64,000 nt of DNA from Orenia metallireducens (GCF_003001995.1 NZ_PVNB01000001.1:282203-346202); one strand, 5' to 3'. Positions 41,990-51,930 are shown, counted from the first letter of the stretch. Program-made: numbers and translations. Notes: a model not told the origin generated them from the sequence alone.

Positions 41990-43651
41990 ATGATGATCTA
42001 TCAAAAGCTAAATTTAAAAACTAAAATTTTACTCACTATGGTACTAACCTTTCTGCTAACAATCGGCTTTGTAGGGGGAATAGTTTATTATCAAATTAGT
42101 CAGTTGACTCAAAACGATAAAGACTTATTCAAAAATGTAGTTTTAGAAAAGGAAAAACAAGGGAGCAAATTTGCAGTTGAAACCATCGCTCAAAGTCTAA
42201 GTAAGTTTTATAATGAGAATAAGAATAAGATGTCTGAAGAAGAATTATTAAAAGAAATGAGAAAAATCTCAGAAGCAGTCCAATTTGGAGAAGCAGGATA
42301 CTTCTATATGTATGATTATAAGGGAAAAGTTGTAGGTCATGGCGCTAATCAGTCCTTAGTAGGAAAAAATTTGTTGAATTTAACTAGAAAAAGAGCTGAT
42401 GGAACAGATCAATATGTTATCAAAGATTTGGTTGAAGCCGCTAAAGAAGGCGGTAACTATGTTGTTTCACTCTGGGAACATCCAAAAACAGGAGAATTGG
42501 AAAAGAAATTCTTCTATGTCTCTCCAATTGAAGGTACAGATTATTGGATTGGAAGTGGAGATTATGAATCAATCATTAGTAAATATCTAGATAAACAGAA
42601 TGGAAAAATAGATCAATTTAAATCAAATATTATAAAAATATTAATAATATCATTAATCTTGGTAATAGTAGTATCTACCTTTATCTCTGCTAGGTTCTCC
42701 AATTATTTATCTAAATTTGTTAAAAAAATACTAAATGGATTGAATGAGATGGCTAAAGGTAACTTTAATCACAAGTTAAATATTAATAGCCATGATGAGT
42801 TAGAGGAATTAAGTGTAACCTTTAATGAAAGTAATAAGAAGATCAGACATCTAATTAAAAAGGTTTCAGAATTAATTGAAGAGTTATCGGCTTATAGTGA
42901 AGAGTTATCATCAGCCACTGCAGAAGAGAATTATATCACCGATAAATCTGTAGATACAATTACCAATATAATCAATAATATTGAATCAATTTCAATAAAT
43001 AGTCAGGAAATTTCCTCATTATCAGAGCTTGCTACCTCTCAAACTGAAACAGGAAATGATAATTTAAAAGATGCTATTAAACAAATTAATGAAATTAATC
43101 ATTCTATCAACTATAGTGTAGAGCTTATCCAAAATTTAGATAAAAACTCTAAAGAGATTGGTAAGATAATTGATTTTATCACAAACATAGCCGAACAGAC
43201 TAATTTATTAGCTTTAAATGCCGCAATTGAGGCTGCTCGCGCTGGAGAGGCTGGACAAGGCTTTTCAGTTGTAGCCGATGAAATTAGGGATTTAGCTGAA
43301 AATACTAGTGAAGCTACAGATAAAATCTCTAAACTAATTAAGGAGACACAGCAGAATTCTCAAAAAAGTTTAGACTCAATTATTAATATTTCTAAAAAAG
43401 TAGAGCTAGGTAATCAACTTATTGAAAAAGCAGGAGAATCCTTTAAGGAGATTCAAGACTCTATTAAACAGACCTCTTCTTCTATACAGAGTTCTTCCAG
43501 CTCTACTGAAGAGCTGACTAAAAAGAGCACTAATGTTAGTAATTCTATTATGGAAATTCAATCTATGTCTCAAAATATCAATAATTCTTCCCATGAATTA
43601 GCTGATATGGCTCAACATTTAACAGAATTAATGGAACAATTTGAAATTTAA
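41990..43651 (+). CDS. Methyl-accepting chemotaxis protein with single Cache sensor
   Basis: 553 residues. First membrane span about 12-33, extracellular single Cache domain (about 40-195, with [16 protein letters not shown] and YWIGSGDY), second span about 210-230, HAMP (about 231-283), and a cytoplasmic signalling coiled coil with the hairpin tip [19 protein letters not shown]. No C-terminal CheR/CheB pentapeptide tail. Start ATG at 41990 with AGGGGGGG just upstream; the next codon is also ATG. Cache domains of this type often sense small carboxylates; the ligand is unknown. No other chemotaxis gene is nearby. Confidence 0.95.
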   Translation: MMIYQKLNLKTKILLTMVLTFLLTIGFVGGIVYYQISQLTQNDKDLFKNVVLEKEKQGSKFAVETIAQSLSKFYNENKNKMSEEELLKEMRKISEAVQFGEAGYFYMYDYKGKVVGHGANQSLVGKNLLNLTRKRADGTDQYVIKDLVEAAKEGGNYVVSLWEHPKTGELEKKFFYVSPIEGTDYWIGSGDYESIISKYLDKQNGKIDQFKSNIIKILIISLILVIVVSTFISARFSNYLSKFVKKILNGLNEMAKGNFNHKLNINSHDELEELSVTFNESNKKIRHLIKKVSELIEELSAYSEELSSATAEENYITDKSVDTITNIINNIESISINSQEISSLSELATSQTETGNDNLKDAIKQINEINHSINYSVELIQNLDKNSKEIGKIIDFITNIAEQTNLLALNAAIEAARAGEAGQGFSVVADEIRDLAENTSEATDKISKLIKETQQNSQKSLDSIINISKKVELGNQLIEKAGESFKEIQDSIKQTSSSIQSSSSSTEELTKKSTNVSNSIMEIQSMSQNINNSSHELADMAQHLTELMEQFEI

Positions 43652-43677
43652 AGAAGCTGGTATTATACCAGCTTCTT
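43651..43677. terminator. Bidirectional terminator between mcp and fxsA
   Basis: Perfect AAGAAGCTGGTA-TTA-TACCAGCTTCTT hairpin shared by two convergent genes; the arms touch both stop codons. U-tracts are short, so efficiency may be moderate. Confidence 0.75.
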
Positions 43678-44166
43678 CTAATCTACCTCTTCATAATCTA
43701 CATCTATTGAATCAGATAAATCTTCCCATTCATCATCTTCTTGATGTTTAACCTCAGAGTAATTACTCCCCTTATGCTGCTGACTAAAAGAGCTATGACG
43801 CTGATTAATATGCACCTTAAATTTACTCTTCACTATATCACTAATCATGTTTCTAGTAATGGGTATAATCAGCATAAAACCACTGATATCAGTCAATAGC
43901 CCTGGAGTTAATAGCATTACTCCTCCAATTAGGATTAACAGCCCTTCAATTAAACTATCAGCAGGCAATTTTCCCCTATCTAGTGAACTTTTAATCTTAG
44001 TTATTATCATAAATCCTTGCTGACGAGCTAAACTGACACCTATTACTCCAGTTAAAGCCACTAAAGCTAATGTAGGCAAGGGACCTATATACCCACCTAA
44101 ATTAATCAATATTGATAATTCAACCATAGGAACTATAGTAAATAGTAATAATAACCTTAAAAACAT
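43678..44166 (-). CDS. fxsA: FxsA family membrane protein
   Basis: 162 residues from the ATG at 44166, with AAGGTGA seven bases upstream (a GTG at 44175 is in frame). About three membrane helices in the first 115 residues with FxsA signatures (PMVELSILINLGGYIGP, GVIGVSLARQQG, GGVMLLTPGLLTDISGF). The last 45 residues are soluble and strongly acidic (EDDEWEDLSDSIDVDYEEVD). The biochemical role is unknown; E. coli FxsA affects phage T7 exclusion when over-produced. Confidence 0.88.
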   Translation of the reverse strand: MFLRLLLLFTIVPMVELSILINLGGYIGPLPTLALVALTGVIGVSLARQQGFMIITKIKSSLDRGKLPADSLIEGLLILIGGVMLLTPGLLTDISGFMLIIPITRNMISDIVKSKFKVHINQRHSSFSQQHKGSNYSEVKHQEDDEWEDLSDSIDVDYEEVD

Positions 44167-44239
44167 AATGGTCACCTTCTTATTATAAGTTATTACCTAT
44201 CATTATATCGTGATTAAATAGAATATACAAAATAATTAT

Positions 44240-44270
44240 AAAAAAGCAACTGCCTGCACAGTTGCTTTTT
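44240..44270 (-). terminator. Terminator after ptsI
   Basis: AAAAAGCAACTG / CAGTTGCTTTTT hairpin with a six-base loop and U-run, 26 bases beyond ptsI. Confidence 0.9.
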
Positions 44271-44295
44271 GAGGAGTAATTCTAAAATTGTATGT

Positions 44296-46002
44296 TTATA
44301 TATTACTTAAAAAAGCTTCAACTTCCTCAGCAGTTGAGAAGGTCAATGCTTTTTGAGCAATCTCTTTAGCTTCTTCTAAAGTCATATTTCTAATCTGATC
44401 TTTAACCTCTGGAATAGAAACTGCACTCATACTAAATTCATCTAATCCTACTCCTAGAAGGTAAGGTGCTAATCTCTTATCTCCTGCCATCTCTCCACAC
44501 ATTCCTGCCCAATTACCTTCAGCATGAGCTGCTTCTACAACACGTTTGATTAAACGTAGTAATGCTGGATGGAATGGTTGATATAGATGGGAAATATTCT
44601 CATTCATTCTATCAGTAGCAGTTGTATATTGAATTAAATCATTAGTACCAATACTAAAGAAATCTGTCTCTTTAGCTAAGATATCAGCTATCATTGCTGC
44701 TGCTGGAATCTCAATCATCATTCCAACCTCAAGATTTTCATTAAAATCGATATTTTCAGACTTCAACTCTACTTTAACTTCTTCCAAAATCTCGTTAGAT
44801 GCTCTTAATTGCTCTAATGCCGAAATCATTGGATACATAATCTTCACTTCTCCATAGGCACTAGCTCTTAAAATAGCTCTTAATTGAGTTTTGAAGATAT
44901 CTGTTCTATCTAAGCAGATTCTAATAGCTCTATAACCAAGGAATGGATTCATCTCTTCAGGTAAGTCTAAGTATGATAACTCCTTATCCCCACCGATATC
45001 CAAAGTTCTGATTACAACTGGACCTTCCATCTTCTCAGCTACCTCTTTATAAGCCTCAAATTGCTCTTCCTCAGTAGGAAAAGAGTCTCTGTCCATATAT
45101 AAGAACTCACTACGGAATAGTCCAATACCTTCAGCACCATTAGTTAGAGCACCTTTAACATCTTTAGGAGTCCCTATGTTAGCTACTAACTCGACTCTAT
45201 GTCCATCTTTAGTCTCTCCAGCTAAATCTTTAAGCTCAGCCAATCTAGCCTTTCTCTGCTCATACTCTTTAGCTTTATTATTATATGAAGCCAATTGATC
45301 ATCGCTAGGATTAATGATAATATTACCATCTACCCCATCAACGATAATTTGGTCTCCATTTTCTACTATATCTAAAATCTCACTTACTCCAACCACAGCA
45401 GGTAACTCTAAAGAGCGTGCCATAATTGCAGTATGAGAAGTTCTACCTCCAATTTTTGTAGCAAAACCTAAAACCTTATCTTTATTAACTTGAGCCGTAT
45501 CAGAAGGAGTCAAATCATCAGCAATTAATACTACCTCATCATCTAAAGCAGCTAAATTTACACTATCTATCCCTAATAAATTCTTTAAAATTCTACTTCC
45601 TACATCACGGATATCACTTGCTCTTTCCTTCATATAATCATTATCCATGTTTGCAAATAAAGTAGCAAACTGCTCTACAGTAGCATCTAAAGCTGCCTCT
45701 GCATTTATCTTTTCATTCTCAATTTTATTTTCAACAGCCGAAATCAATTCTGGATCTGCTAATACCAATAAATGGGCTTGGAAGATCTCAGCTTTATCAT
45801 TTCCCATCTCTCTTTCAACTTTATCTTTAATAACCTGTAATTGTTCTTTAGAACTTTCCAAGGCATCATGTAACCTTGCTTTTTCACCTTCTACATCTTC
45901 AATTGTCTTCTTTTGATAATCAAGGTTCTCCTCTTCTAAGATTAAAACCTTACCAATTGCTATTCCTGGAGAAGCTGCTGTCCCCATTAGCTCTTTACTC
46001 AT
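44296..46002 (-). CDS. ptsI: PTS Enzyme I (phosphoenolpyruvate-protein phosphotransferase)
   Basis: 568 residues. Autophosphorylates from PEP on the His in GGRTSHTAIMARS (near residue 189) and passes phosphate to HPr. The C-terminal PEP-binding barrel contains GIGLFRSEFLYM, MIEIPAA, DFFSIGTNDLIQYTTA and the Cys in WAGMCGEMAGD. Follows ptsH by 18 bases; the pair forms an operon that ends at the 44240 terminator. Confidence 0.97.
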   Translation of the reverse strand: MSKELMGTAASPGIAIGKVLILEEENLDYQKKTIEDVEGEKARLHDALESSKEQLQVIKDKVEREMGNDKAEIFQAHLLVLADPELISAVENKIENEKINAEAALDATVEQFATLFANMDNDYMKERASDIRDVGSRILKNLLGIDSVNLAALDDEVVLIADDLTPSDTAQVNKDKVLGFATKIGGRTSHTAIMARSLELPAVVGVSEILDIVENGDQIIVDGVDGNIIINPSDDQLASYNNKAKEYEQRKARLAELKDLAGETKDGHRVELVANIGTPKDVKGALTNGAEGIGLFRSEFLYMDRDSFPTEEEQFEAYKEVAEKMEGPVVIRTLDIGGDKELSYLDLPEEMNPFLGYRAIRICLDRTDIFKTQLRAILRASAYGEVKIMYPMISALEQLRASNEILEEVKVELKSENIDFNENLEVGMMIEIPAAAMIADILAKETDFFSIGTNDLIQYTTATDRMNENISHLYQPFHPALLRLIKRVVEAAHAEGNWAGMCGEMAGDKRLAPYLLGVGLDEFSMSAVSIPEVKDQIRNMTLEEAKEIAQKALTFSTAEEVEAFLSNI

Positions 46003-46019
46003 TACTGTCAGCCCCTTTC

Positions 46020-46283
46020 TTATTCTCCAAAACCACTTTCTAATAACTCAACCAATGCATTAACTGCGTCTTGAGCATCTTCGCCTTCTGCTTTGACAGT
46101 AACCTCAGTACTCTTACTAACACCTAAACTCATAATTCCCATGATACTTTTAGCATTAACTTCATTTCCATCTTTTCCAAGAGTAACCTCAGCACCATAC
46201 TTATTAGCTAATTGAACAATCATAGATGCTGGACGTGCATGAATACCTGTCTCATTTTTAATTACAACTTTTTTCTCTACCAT
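46020..46283 (-). CDS. ptsH: HPr phosphocarrier protein
   Basis: 87 residues from ATG 46283 with GGAGGTATTGAA upstream. The phosphorylation His is in ETGIHARPAS (near residue 14), and the regulatory Ser is in NAKSIMGIMSLG (near 45), the HPr-kinase site of Firmicutes. First gene of ptsHI. A sigma-54-type promoter lies about 70-100 bases upstream. Confidence 0.96.
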   Translation of the reverse strand: MVEKKVVIKNETGIHARPASMIVQLANKYGAEVTLGKDGNEVNAKSIMGIMSLGVSKSTEVTVKAEGEDAQDAVNALVELLESGFGE

Positions 46284-46364
46284 TTCAATACCTCCAAATA
46301 ATTTATATTTTAAATTTAAAAATTTTAACAAAATTATATTTATGGTCATACACTAATTATTTAA

Positions 46365-46381
46365 TGCAAGTTTCATGCCAA
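46365..46381 (-). promoter_or_regulatory. Sigma-54 (-24/-12) promoter of ptsHI
   Basis: Minus strand reads TTGGCATGAAACTTGCA; the GG and GC doublets are exactly ten bases apart, matching TTGGCAC-N5-TTGCA with one mismatch. Predicted transcription start about 46353, 70 bases before ptsH. The gene immediately upstream encodes a sigma-54 activator, which strengthens the call. Confidence 0.8.
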
Positions 46382-46571
46382 AGTACTAAAAATAGATCTA
46401 TTTGTTTGAAAAAAGATATAAAAAAGAGTATATTTGAGAATTGATTAGAGAAAGCTATATATTTATAAATAATAAATACCAAAGATCATAAATAAGCAAA
46501 TAACATCTTAAAAATGTTCTAAAATCAAAGTATATAATTTTTCTCGATCTAATAAAATGATTTAGTTGATA

Positions 46572-46604
46572 CTTTTTACCAACCTTCCGTTCTTTTTTAC
46601 CAAC
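46572..46604 (-). promoter_or_regulatory. Possible activator-binding direct repeats upstream of ptsHI
   Basis: Two copies of GTTGGTAAAAA(A) on the minus strand, about two helical turns apart, overlapping the end of the activator gene and about 200 bases upstream of the sigma-54 promoter. Location fits an upstream activating sequence; identity of the bound protein is inferred. Confidence 0.4.
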
Positions 46605-48634
46605 TAATCCTTGACCAACCCATACTTTCTAGCTTTAGCAGCTACCGTTTTATGAGTAACTCCTAAAACTTTACCAGTAGCATTAAAACTCTTATATTTA
46701 TCCAAAGCTCTCTTAATAATTTCTCGTTCATATTCTTCTATACTAGCTATTTCACCGGCAGAAGTAAGATTGATTAAAGACCTTTGATTATTATAATTAT
46801 TTCTTATATAATCAGGTAAATCATCAATAGTAATCTCCTGACTATCGGTAAAATTAATTCCCCTTTCAACTATATTCTGCAACTCCCTAACATTACCAGG
46901 CCAGGAATAGTTAGTTAATATTTCTAAAGACTCTTGGGAAATAGTATCAACTCTCTTATTTAGCCTTTCCGATAGTTTATCTAAAAAATGATTAACCAGC
47001 AGAGGAATGTCATCCTTTCTCTCCCTTAATGGCGGTAGGATAATAGGTATGACATTTAAACGGTAATATAAATCTTCTCTGAAATTATTTTCTTGAATCA
47101 TCTCTTCTAAATTTCGATTGGTAGCTGTAATCACCCTGATATCAACAGAGACTCTCTCTATTCCTCCAACCCTTTCAAATTCTCTCTCCTGTAATACTCT
47201 TAATAATTTAACCTGTAATCCAACAGATAATTCCCCAATCTCATCTAAAAAGATAGTACCACCATCAGCAAGTTCGAATTTACCAATCTTTTTATTAATA
47301 GCACCAGTAAAGGATCCCTTTTCATGTCCAAAAAGTTCACTCTCTATCAGATTAGAAGGAATAGCTGCACAATTAACTCTGATAAAAGGTTTCTCCTTTC
47401 TATTGCTAGCATAGTGAATCGCTTCAGCAACCAACTCCTTGCCAGTGCCACTTTCACCTCTAATTAAAACTGTCGATGTCGTCTCAGCCGCTTTAGATGC
47501 TCTAACTAAAGAATCCTTTAAAACTCCACTTCTTCCAATGATCCTTTCAAAAGAAGAATCTAGCTCCCTTTCTCTCTTCAATTCCTGCTCCAAATATTCT
47601 GCTTTAGCAGATAGTTCTTTTAAACGATCAGCCAACTTCTCTATCTCTATCTTCTTCTTTGCTACTAAAACAGCCCCTTCAATCTCTCCATCAACCTGTA
47701 TTGGATAAATGTTAAAGATAATAACTAGATCCTTATCCTTCTCTGTTACAACACCTGTTATACTCTCACCAGTCTCTAAGACCTGCTGATAAGCCTTGTC
47801 CTGATTAATCTCTTCTAACTTCTGACCAACTACACTATCTATATCTATATCTAACATCTTAGCATAGGTTGAATTTAGATATTCGATAGCTCCTTCCTTA
47901 TTTACAACACAAATCCCATCCTGTACCGATTCTAAAATTAAATGAAGCCTCTCTTTTAATGCCCTTACCTCTTTTAATTCTCCTGATAACCTTTCTAAAG
48001 TGGAAATATCCTGAAAGACAGCAATTGCTCCTATAATATTGCCATTGGAGAATATCGGATTTCTATTGGTAACAATAGTAGCATTATTAATCTCTTGCCT
48101 CTTACCTAGCTCAGCTTGACCAGATTTAATTATCTCTTTGAGCTTAGAGTTATAGATAACAGAATTTATATCTTCACCAATTACCCTATTGGCCGATAAT
48201 CCTATAATTTTTTCAGCAGCAGGGTTGAAACTAGTGATTATCCCTTCTTGGTCGACAACAATTACACCATTAGCAATATTATTAAAGACCTTATCCATAG
48301 TTAAAGTAGTCTCTTGAAGAACCTGATCAATCTCATCCCTTGTCTGTTTATCCTCCAAATCGAACTTACCTTTTAAAAAATCTGCAAATTTAACTATAGA
48401 CTTATCAGCATTATCACCTTTGCTGACTAATACCATCTTATCTCCATACTTTATATTACTAGAAATAACCGAAATCAAGCTCGTTGCTGGAAGAAGATCA
48501 TCTTCATTTCTACCTATAAATAATTTATCTTTGTATTTATTCTGAAGTTGAATAGATTCACGAACTATTAAAGCCGCCACTCTAGCATGCAATCCCTTTT
48601 CATGTTCAAAAATCAATATTTCTTTTCTTACCAT
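46604..48634 (-). CDS. Sigma-54-dependent transcriptional activator with N-terminal HPr-like domain and two PAS domains
   Basis: 676 residues. The N-terminus (1-90) is an HPr fold: [13 protein letters not shown] carries His16 at the HPr phosphorylation position, and [10 protein letters not shown] places Ser52 where HPr has its regulatory Ser. Then PAS1 (about 112-215), PAS2 (about 228-335), a coiled linker, an AAA+ domain (about 365-600) with Walker A GESGTGKE and a GSFTGA sigma-54 contact loop (usual GAFTGA), and a Fis-type helix-turn-helix (about 635-676, [20 protein letters not shown]). It lies directly upstream of ptsH, whose promoter is sigma-54 type. It probably senses PTS phosphorylation or a PAS ligand and activates ptsHI; that circuit is inference. 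Confidence 0.92.
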   Translation of the reverse strand: MVRKEILIFEHEKGLHARVAALIVRESIQLQNKYKDKLFIGRNEDDLLPATSLISVISSNIKYGDKMVLVSKGDNADKSIVKFADFLKGKFDLEDKQTRDEIDQVLQETTLTMDKVFNNIANGVIVVDQEGIITSFNPAAEKIIGLSANRVIGEDINSVIYNSKLKEIIKSGQAELGKRQEINNATIVTNRNPIFSNGNIIGAIAVFQDISTLERLSGELKEVRALKERLHLILESVQDGICVVNKEGAIEYLNSTYAKMLDIDIDSVVGQKLEEINQDKAYQQVLETGESITGVVTEKDKDLVIIFNIYPIQVDGEIEGAVLVAKKKIEIEKLADRLKELSAKAEYLEQELKRERELDSSFERIIGRSGVLKDSLVRASKAAETTSTVLIRGESGTGKELVAEAIHYASNRKEKPFIRVNCAAIPSNLIESELFGHEKGSFTGAINKKIGKFELADGGTIFLDEIGELSVGLQVKLLRVLQEREFERVGGIERVSVDIRVITATNRNLEEMIQENNFREDLYYRLNVIPIILPPLRERKDDIPLLVNHFLDKLSERLNKRVDTISQESLEILTNYSWPGNVRELQNIVERGINFTDSQEITIDDLPDYIRNNYNNQRSLINLTSAGEIASIEEYEREIIKRALDKYKSFNATGKVLGVTHKTVAAKARKYGLVKD

Positions 48635-48667
48635 TTAATTTTCCTCCATATACAAAGTATTATACAA

Positions 48668-49441
48668 TTAGCCTTTAACTCTTATGCTGCCGATATTTTT
48701 GGAAATCTCTATAGCCTTACTTGTTACTAATGGAATTAATTTATTATATAGAAACTTATCAGTAATTCTAATGTTTGGACCAGAGACACTGATAGCTGCT
48801 ATTACTTCTCCATCACCATTCTTAATAGGTGCTGCTACACACCTAACCCCTTCTTCCATCTCCTCAAAATCAATGGCATAACCCTGTACTTTAATCTGCT
48901 TTAAATTCTCTTTCAACTCTTCAACCTCGGTGAGGGTCTCAGAGGTAAACTGGGTCAATTCCATCCCCTTTAACATCTTATCTAACTCCCTTTCATCTAA
49001 ATGGGCCAATAAGACCTTTCCTGCTCCCAAAGAATGAGCAGGCCCCTTGCTTCCAATATTAGCAAACATTCTGACCAAATTAGTTGATTCAACTTGATCA
49101 ATATACACAACCTCACCTCGGTCTAAAATAACGAGGTTAGCAGTTTCATTACATTCATCTACAATCTCATTTAGATAAGGACGAACTATAGCCTTCAAAT
49201 CTAAAGAATCCTCTAATAAACTCACAATCTCAAAGATACGCACCCCCAACTTATACCTACCAGTCTCTTCTTTTGCAACAAAACCCCTATATATTAATGT
49301 ATTTAACAGCCTATGTACAGTACTAATATTCAAATCTACCTCTTCACTAATCTCACTTAAATTCATCGATTGATTCTCTTCAATTAACAATTCTAAGATC
49401 CTTAATGCTCTATCCACTGATTGAACTAATGCCTGGGCCAT
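48668..49441 (-). CDS. IclR family transcriptional regulator
   Basis: 257 residues from ATG 49441, which has TGGAGG eleven bases upstream. Winged helix (about 5-65, VDRALRILELLIEE...STVHRLLNTL) and C-terminal effector-binding domain (about 85-250) with GAGKVLLAHL and EEGVRCVAAPI. Both repressor and activator forms exist in the family; the target is unknown. Its upstream region contains repeated ATAATATGAAAA motifs that could be its own operator. Confidence 0.92.
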   Translation of the reverse strand: MAQALVQSVDRALRILELLIEENQSMNLSEISEEVDLNISTVHRLLNTLIYRGFVAKEETGRYKLGVRIFEIVSLLEDSLDLKAIVRPYLNEIVDECNETANLVILDRGEVVYIDQVESTNLVRMFANIGSKGPAHSLGAGKVLLAHLDERELDKMLKGMELTQFTSETLTEVEELKENLKQIKVQGYAIDFEEMEEGVRCVAAPIKNGDGEVIAAISVSGPNIRITDKFLYNKLIPLVTSKAIEISKNIGSIRVKG

Positions 49442-49458
49442 CTTTAAACCTCCATTTT

Positions 49459-49501
49459 TATAATATGAAAATATTATAACATATTTATCATAATATGAAA
49501 A
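49459..49501 (-). promoter_or_regulatory. Promoter/operator region of the iclR-type gene
   Basis: Two copies of ATAATATGAAAA and a dyad ATAATAT/ATATTAT within 43 bases, directly upstream of the regulator gene. Autoregulation is common in the IclR family; exact promoter boxes could not be assigned. Confidence 0.4.
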
Positions 49502-49505
49502 GAAA

Positions 49506-49534
49506 ATAGGAGTGAACATTTTGTTCACTCCTAT
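49506..49534 (-). terminator. Terminator after nadE
   Basis: Perfect ATAGGAGTGAACA-3 nt-TGTTCACTCCTAT hairpin with TTTTCTTTTC on the minus transcript, 20 bases past nadE. Confidence 0.85.
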
Positions 49535-49553
49535 AAAAATCAATATGTATTAT

Positions 49554-50285
49554 TTAAAATGAAGGAATAGGTATACTCTTTAGCTTATGGGCATTCTTAG
49601 CAGCCAAATCATCAACAACTTCTTTAACTCTAGGTTCTGCTTCCCCTGTTAAGATATACTTATCCAATTCTTCATAACTAATCCCCATTTCAGATTCATC
49701 AGTCTGTCCACCCCATAGTCCAGCCGATGGAGCTTTGCTAATAATCTGCTCTGGAATTCCTAAAAGTCTAGCTACTTCTCTAACCTCTAATTTAACTAAA
49801 TTACCTAAAGGTGCGATATCAATACCACCATCACCAAACTTGGTAAAGTAACCAACCTTCAACTCACTTCTATTATCAGTACCTACTACCAAACTATTAT
49901 TGATACTAGCATGATAATAGAGGGTAGTCATTCTCAGTCTAGGTTTAATATTAGCAACAGCCATGCTCTTCTCTACATCAGCCTTACCTTCAATTGATTC
50001 TAGTAACTGATCGAAGGTAGAGCCTAGCTCAACTACCTTATAAGGAATATCAAATTTTTCAGCTACCGCCTTAGCATCCAAAGCATCTTGTGGATTACTA
50101 TAACAAGGCATAATCAGACCTAAAGTATTATCTGGAAAAGCCTTCTTACATAAGGTAGCCGTTACTGCTGAGTCAATACCACCACTTAAGCCAACTACAG
50201 CTCCACTACATCCTGCCTCTGTTACCCTATCTCTAATCCATTCTACCAACTGCTCAATAATTAAATTATAATCTTTTTCTAACAT
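49554..50285 (-). CDS. nadE: NH3-dependent NAD+ synthetase
   Basis: 243 residues; adenylates and amidates nicotinate adenine dinucleotide. The ATP pyrophosphatase loop GLSGGIDSAV (about 33-42), GTDNRSE and FTKFGDGGIDIAPLG are intact. No glutaminase domain, so ammonia is the expected nitrogen source. ATG at 50285 with GGAGGAG. Single gene with its own terminator. Confidence 0.95.
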   Translation of the reverse strand: MLEKDYNLIIEQLVEWIRDRVTEAGCSGAVVGLSGGIDSAVTATLCKKAFPDNTLGLIMPCYSNPQDALDAKAVAEKFDIPYKVVELGSTFDQLLESIEGKADVEKSMAVANIKPRLRMTTLYYHASINNSLVVGTDNRSELKVGYFTKFGDGGIDIAPLGNLVKLEVREVARLLGIPEQIISKAPSAGLWGGQTDESEMGISYEELDKYILTGEAEPRVKEVVDDLAAKNAHKLKSIPIPSF

Positions 50286-50460
50286 TTTTTCTCCTCCAAA
50301 CCTATAAATAACTATTATATTGTAACCGTACTCTTATTTAATTAATTATAACACAGATAGAATAATTTTCAAAAGTTAAACTATAAATTTATAGTCAATA
50401 ATCTACTAATAATGGCTATTTAACAGCTTTTCTGAGAATAATTATATTTATATCAGTTTG

Positions 50461-50540
50461 ATCTAAGTTTAAGGTTAAGTTTAATCTACTATCTACTTTA
50501 TGCTCTTAAATCTACTCAACCTTAAACTCAACTTAATCCT
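50461..50540. repeat. AT-rich inverted repeat, TTTAAGGTTAAG type
   Basis: Arms CTAAGTTTAAGGTTAAG and its near complement (TCAACCTTAAACTCAAC), separated by about 25 bases, in the nadE upstream region. Similar hairpins occur at 3842-3925, 11936-12003 and 57010-57057. The rest of 50286-50573 shows no gene. Confidence 0.6.
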
Positions 50541-50573
50541 TCCTAAATCACACTCCATAAATCATTGATAATA

Positions 50574-51032
50574 TCAAATAAATGGACTACTAACCCAATC
50601 AATAAATAATAATGTAGGAAGAACCTCTTCATCATCTAAATCATAAGAAAAATCAAAGGAATTATGTAATTTAATTTCAATTACCTTATCATCATGATAT
50701 AAAAAATTAATCTCATCTTCTTTTTTGAAAACCCGAAAATCAGCTTTATTTATTTCCAGAGCCAACTCTTGGTCATTTTCAGCCCCTGGTACATAAAGTT
50801 TATATTCTACCATCACCAACATTAATTTATGCTCTAAGTTTACTGCTTTTAAGAAAGGTATCGGCTTAGAAATCCCATGGGGATAGGTAGCATTACGGAT
50901 TTGAGGAACAACACAATCTAATAAAACTCCATATCCTTTAGCAGAAATTAAACTATTGAATAAATTAGTAACTTCTTCATAATTAATCTCTTTGCCATAA
51001 TTATTGTTTTTACTGGTATAAAACTTGCTCAT
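50574..51032 (-). CDS. Uncharacterised 152-residue acidic protein
   Basis: No family recognised. Net acidic with several aromatic residues and alternating strands (HKLMLVMVEYKLYV, DKVIEIKLHNSFDF, LPTLLFIDWVSSPF); it lacks a signal peptide, membrane helix or catalytic motif. ATG at 51032 with GGAGGTAGG upstream. Stands between nadE and the ECF gene with gaps on both sides, so probably its own unit. Confidence 0.55.
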   Translation of the reverse strand: MSKFYTSKNNNYGKEINYEEVTNLFNSLISAKGYGVLLDCVVPQIRNATYPHGISKPIPFLKAVNLEHKLMLVMVEYKLYVPGAENDQELALEINKADFRVFKKEDEINFLYHDDKVIEIKLHNSFDFSYDLDDEEVLPTLLFIDWVSSPFI

Positions 51033-51102
51033 TCTCCTACCTCCTTTTTATTAGAATACCATAAAACAATTATTTTGATTAATAATTTTTCACTTTAAAT
51101 AG

Positions 51103-51133
51103 AAAAAGAGAAGGAACTATCTTCCTCCTCTTG
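51103..51133 (-). terminator. Terminator after the ECF S-component gene
   Basis: AGAGGAGGAAGATAG / CTATCTTCCTC-like hairpin (AGAG.AGGAAG...CTTC.CTCT) followed by TTTTTCTATTT, 25 bases past the stop. Confidence 0.75.
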
Positions 51134-51157
51134 ATATCCACTATTAAATTGTTAGTC

Positions 51158-51676
51158 TTAAGCCACTAAACGAGATTTTTGTATTCCCTTGGCAATAGCT
51201 ACAGTAATCAACACTGCAATTATAACCTCTGGAATCCCATGAGTAACAGCAATAGTAGCTGCTGTCTCCCAGTTAGGTAAATAACCTCTGACTACTCCTA
51301 AGGATAATACACCAATAGTATTGGTTAAAGTACCAACTATAGCCGCTATACTTGTTCCCATTAGATTATTCTTAACAGCCCTATAACCATATGCAGCAAA
51401 TACACCAATCAATACTCTTGGAAGAATAGCTATTATCGGGTCTGAAAATAATGCTGCACCACCACGTAAAAAACTGAATAAGCCAAATATTAAGCCCACA
51501 GATCCTCCTACTAAAGGTCCTTCCATAATCGCTCCAATAATAACTGGAATATGCATAATAGTCGCTGCTCCTGCTGGAGTAGGGACTGGGATAAAGCCTA
51601 ATGGCGTTGAGCCTAGTAATAAGGATATTCCTCCTAGTATTCCAGTTATCGTTAATTGTCTTACTGTAAACTTCAT
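51158..51676 (-). CDS. ECF transporter substrate-binding (S) component, possibly for pantothenate
   Basis: 172 residues, six membrane helices. N-terminal RQLTITGILGGISLLLGSTPLGFIPVP and GGSVGLIFGLFSFLRGG match ECF S components, which pair with a shared EcfA/A'/T energising module encoded elsewhere. Immediate proximity to panD-panC-panB suggests pantothenate or a precursor (PanT-like), but the specificity is inferred from neighbourhood only. Confidence 0.8.
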   Translation of the reverse strand: MKFTVRQLTITGILGGISLLLGSTPLGFIPVPTPAGAATIMHIPVIIGAIMEGPLVGGSVGLIFGLFSFLRGGAALFSDPIIAILPRVLIGVFAAYGYRAVKNNLMGTSIAAIVGTLTNTIGVLSLGVVRGYLPNWETAATIAVTHGIPEVIIAVLITVAIAKGIQKSRLVA

Positions 51677-51755
51677 TAGTATTCCTCCTTAATTTTTAAT
51701 GATTAATATCTGATAATTCCACTCATTGTAAATTGATACTTATCGCACAATGGGT

Positions 51756-51902
51756 ATATTGCGACAGTTTTGCTACTAGCTTATAGCTACTGGTTATTAG
51801 CTAAGACCTTAAAAGCTAAAGGCTAGAAGCCAGCAGCGGATTTATCACAAAGGGCTGGTTTTTAGCCCTGAAGAAGTAGCTAATAAAAAAGCGTCATAAT
51901 AT
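51756..51902. repeat. 147-bp intergenic element with inverted ends
   Basis: Ends ATATTGCGACAGTTTTG and (reverse complement of the right end) ATATTATGACGCTTTTT. The interior holds several TAGCTA/AGCTAAAGGCTAGAAGC units and an AGGGCTGG-TTTTT-AGCCCT hairpin. Lies between panD and the ECF gene. No coding capacity. Related ends are found at 23954-24050 and 53263-53658. Confidence 0.65.
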
Positions 51903-51930
51903 CTATCTTTTGTATCAATCCCTAATCAGA

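Noticed and set aside
50461..50540. CRISPR-like repetition in AT-rich gaps
   Set aside because: The units are inverted, imperfect and not regularly spaced; no cas genes occur in the window.
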